Source of the DNA: Umbelopsis isabellina
Lineage: Eukaryota; Mucoromycota; Umbelopsidomycetes; Umbelopsidales; Umbelopsidaceae
Direction: 5' to 3'
DNA: 64,000 nt
Assembly (NCBI GenBank): GCA_016758905.1
Contig: JAEPQZ010000003.1
Coordinates: 992,001-1,056,000 of the forward strand
Shown: piece by piece, positions 62,387 to 64,000 of the stretch
Layout of the letters: each line of letters begins with the position of its first letter
Position numbering within the stretch: position 1 is the stretch's first letter
Position numbers and translations under genes: made by a program
The notes under the pieces: generated by a model
The model's database searches: none
What the model saw: only the letters and a program-made list of their open reading frames with translations
Told to the model about the DNA's origin: nothing

Positions 62387-63381
62387 ATGTCTATGGTCAC
62401 CTCGCCCGTTCCTGCACCTCTCAACAATGGTGGCTCTGAACAGTCAACCTTGACGTGCGTTTGGGACGACTGCTCAAAAACTTTTTTGGATCATACAACG
62501 TTAGCAAAGCATTTATCAGAAGGTACCGCATCTTTTACCGTGGTTTCAAGCATGGGCCGGGCCGCGTTCCATTACTTCCCCATAGAAGCTCGTTTGCTTT
62601 GGCGAGGGGGGTTTTTTTTTCTCTATCGCTAACTATTGTATTTGGCATAGATCATGTCGGGTGGAAGAAATCAGATTATGTCTGTCTGTGGAAAGGTTGT
62701 CCACGCTCTAATGTAAAAAGCAACTCTCGATTCGCGTTGATGATGCATTTACGGACGCATACGGGCGAAAAGCCTTACACCTGTACATGGCCCGGTTGCC
62801 AGCAAACGTAAGACAAAAAAATATTGTAATTTTCACATGTTTGAAGGCAATGCTGACCATTAGGCGCGTATAGCTTTGGTAGAACAGACGCCATGTTAAA
62901 GCATAGGAAGACAGAGCATGAGAAGGAAGAGGGACAAGATGAGACGCAAAAAAAGGAGAAAAGCACTAAACGTAAAGCGATGAGTAGTCAAGCCAACCAG
63001 GAACGACGGCCGATTGATATGAGTTCGGCCAGCATGGTTGAGTCTAATGAAAACTTTACTCAAAGATACAAAGTGGTCAAAACTAAACTGTCACACATTT
63101 TACGAGAGAATGAAATGTTGAATGAAGAGTATCTGCAAGCAACAAAAAAGCTAAAGCGACTCCGCACTGAACGACGAGTATTGCTGGACGTACTCGTTGC
63201 CGCTGAAAAAGGTTCACAAGAGAAAAAGCATGATCAAGTAGATGCGCCAAAGCCGGACGCAGAAGCAGAAACAGACAGAAAGGAAGATAAAGCTGAAGAA
63301 GCAGCTGAAGAAGCAGCGGCAGAAGCAGCGGAAGAGGACGAAGAAGAGGTGGATGAGTTAATGGATGAAGACGATGATTGA
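62387..63381 (+). CDS. C2H2 zinc-finger protein with acidic C-terminus, possibly INO80-complex-like
   Basis: Three exons (62387-62522, 62651-62807, 62874-63381) give 266 residues. Three C2H2 fingers are visible: CVWDDCSKTFLDHTTLAKH (second His in DH across the intron), CLWKGCPRSN...HLRTHTGEKPY, and CTWPGCQQTFGRTDAMLKH. After the fingers come a basic region, then a helical stretch YKVVKTKLSHILRENEML and KKLKRLRTERRVLLDVLV, and a poly-Glu/Ala acidic end. The helical pattern resembles INO80 subunits of the Iec1 or INO80E/F kind, but only loosely. It should be nuclear and bind DNA. The third finger is completed by an acceptor (TAG at 62871-62873) chosen by frame. Confidence 0.8.
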
Positions 63382-64000
63382 AAACCCTAGTTAAGCATAG
63401 TGTTTTCTACAGAGGCTTTTTAATACGGATTCCCTCCATCCCAAATTTATTCACATCTGGGGTGCACATAGTAAATGGACATATTATACTACCTGGTTCA
63501 ACCAATTACCCATTTGAAATGAGATTGATATCATGCGCGCGCCAAAACCAGCAGTATAGAAGAAAGGGGAAAAGACAACATGATCACATAGATATGCATG
63601 CAGGGTCAAAGGAGCAACTGACTGTCCATTTTTCTTTCTTTATATATGATTTGAGAACTGACAAGGTAAATAGAAACGGGGAAATTGTAAATGTATGTGA
63701 ACAAGAGCTGTTTATGTACAACAGAGATGGGTATACATGAACATCAGTTAAGGCACGATATTGATACGATGAAATATGAGTGGTTTATTCCATCGGCAAC
63801 AAATGAATGCTGGGCTTTTTTCTGTCACAGATAATTACAAGTCAAAAGGAAAGACAAGGAAAAGACTAACTCGGCCTCGAATTGGATAGACGCGTAGGCT
63901 TATCATAAGCACTACATTGGCCACACCAGGAGAACAGAGAAAAAAAAACTAGAGGTTGAAATTCAAAGTATACCTCAACAGATTGAATGGGGAAAAGTAG
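63382..64000. other. 3' flank of the zinc-finger gene, window edge
   Basis: About 620 bp with no supportable gene. On the minus strand near 63861-63940 a frame reads WCGQCSAYDKPTRLSNSRP then stop. It could be the end of a gene lying mostly outside the window, but the evidence is too thin to list it as one. Confidence 0.4.

Overview
The window is a gene-dense piece of a filamentous fungal nuclear genome. It holds 23 protein-coding genes, most split by short spliceosomal introns of about 55 to 90 bp, plus two tRNA genes. Introns usually start GTAAGT/GTATGT, carry CTAAC- or CTGAC-like branch sites and end in TAG or CAG. An intron-rich CDC4, a full-length DDB1, an RNAi-type RNA-dependent RNA polymerase, a PKC1 with HR1-C2-C1-C1-kinase layout and a Ubp8-type protease point to an early-diverging fungus. 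Mucoromycota is the likeliest group by general look; this was not tested. I see no transposon, virus-derived element, CRISPR array or sign of recent transfer. Every gene model was built by joining exons by hand so that splice phases add up to a whole number of codons and land on conserved family residues.

Layout. 0.1-13.9 kb (all minus strand): bleomycin hydrolase (Lap3), a small acidic unknown protein, a fuconolactonase-like amidohydrolase, Pif1 DNA helicase, the RNA-dependent RNA polymerase, and SAM methyltransferase A. 15.3-24.6 kb: a Git1/Pho84-like MFS transporter and a PTR2 peptide transporter (both plus), a catalase (minus), then methyltransferase B, a close paralogue of A with the same five-exon structure. 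25.2-37.0 kb (minus): a CDC4-like F-box/WD40 protein, protein kinase C, a tRNA-Gly(GCC), and a WD40 protein with DDB1-box motifs. 38.3-49.4 kb: a second identical tRNA-Gly, an Apq12-like membrane protein (plus), then CYP51 sterol demethylase, Ubp8-type deubiquitinase and DDB1 (minus). 50.3-63.4 kb: DEK_C/SWIB protein, a tiny unknown ORF, an Ecm33-like GPI protein, a calcium-regulated mitochondrial carrier, a large RGG-rich PRRC2-like protein and a C2H2 zinc-finger protein.

How the genes relate. Most are housekeeping and are not obviously one pathway. The loose themes are ubiquitin signalling (CDC4-like, DDB1, Ubp8, and a WD40 protein that could be a DDB1-CUL4 receptor), cell-wall integrity (PKC1, Ecm33) and chromatin or transcription (Ubp8, SWIB protein, zinc-finger protein). 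The stretch from 12.8 to 24.6 kb is the most unusual part: duplicated methyltransferases bracket two nutrient transporters and a catalase.

I did not find a clearly new multi-gene system. The best leads are the candidate DDB1 receptor, a GC-AG intron, a 20-nt microexon, a PCNA-box-like motif in Pif1 and a textbook N-myristoylation signal on the bleomycin hydrolase.
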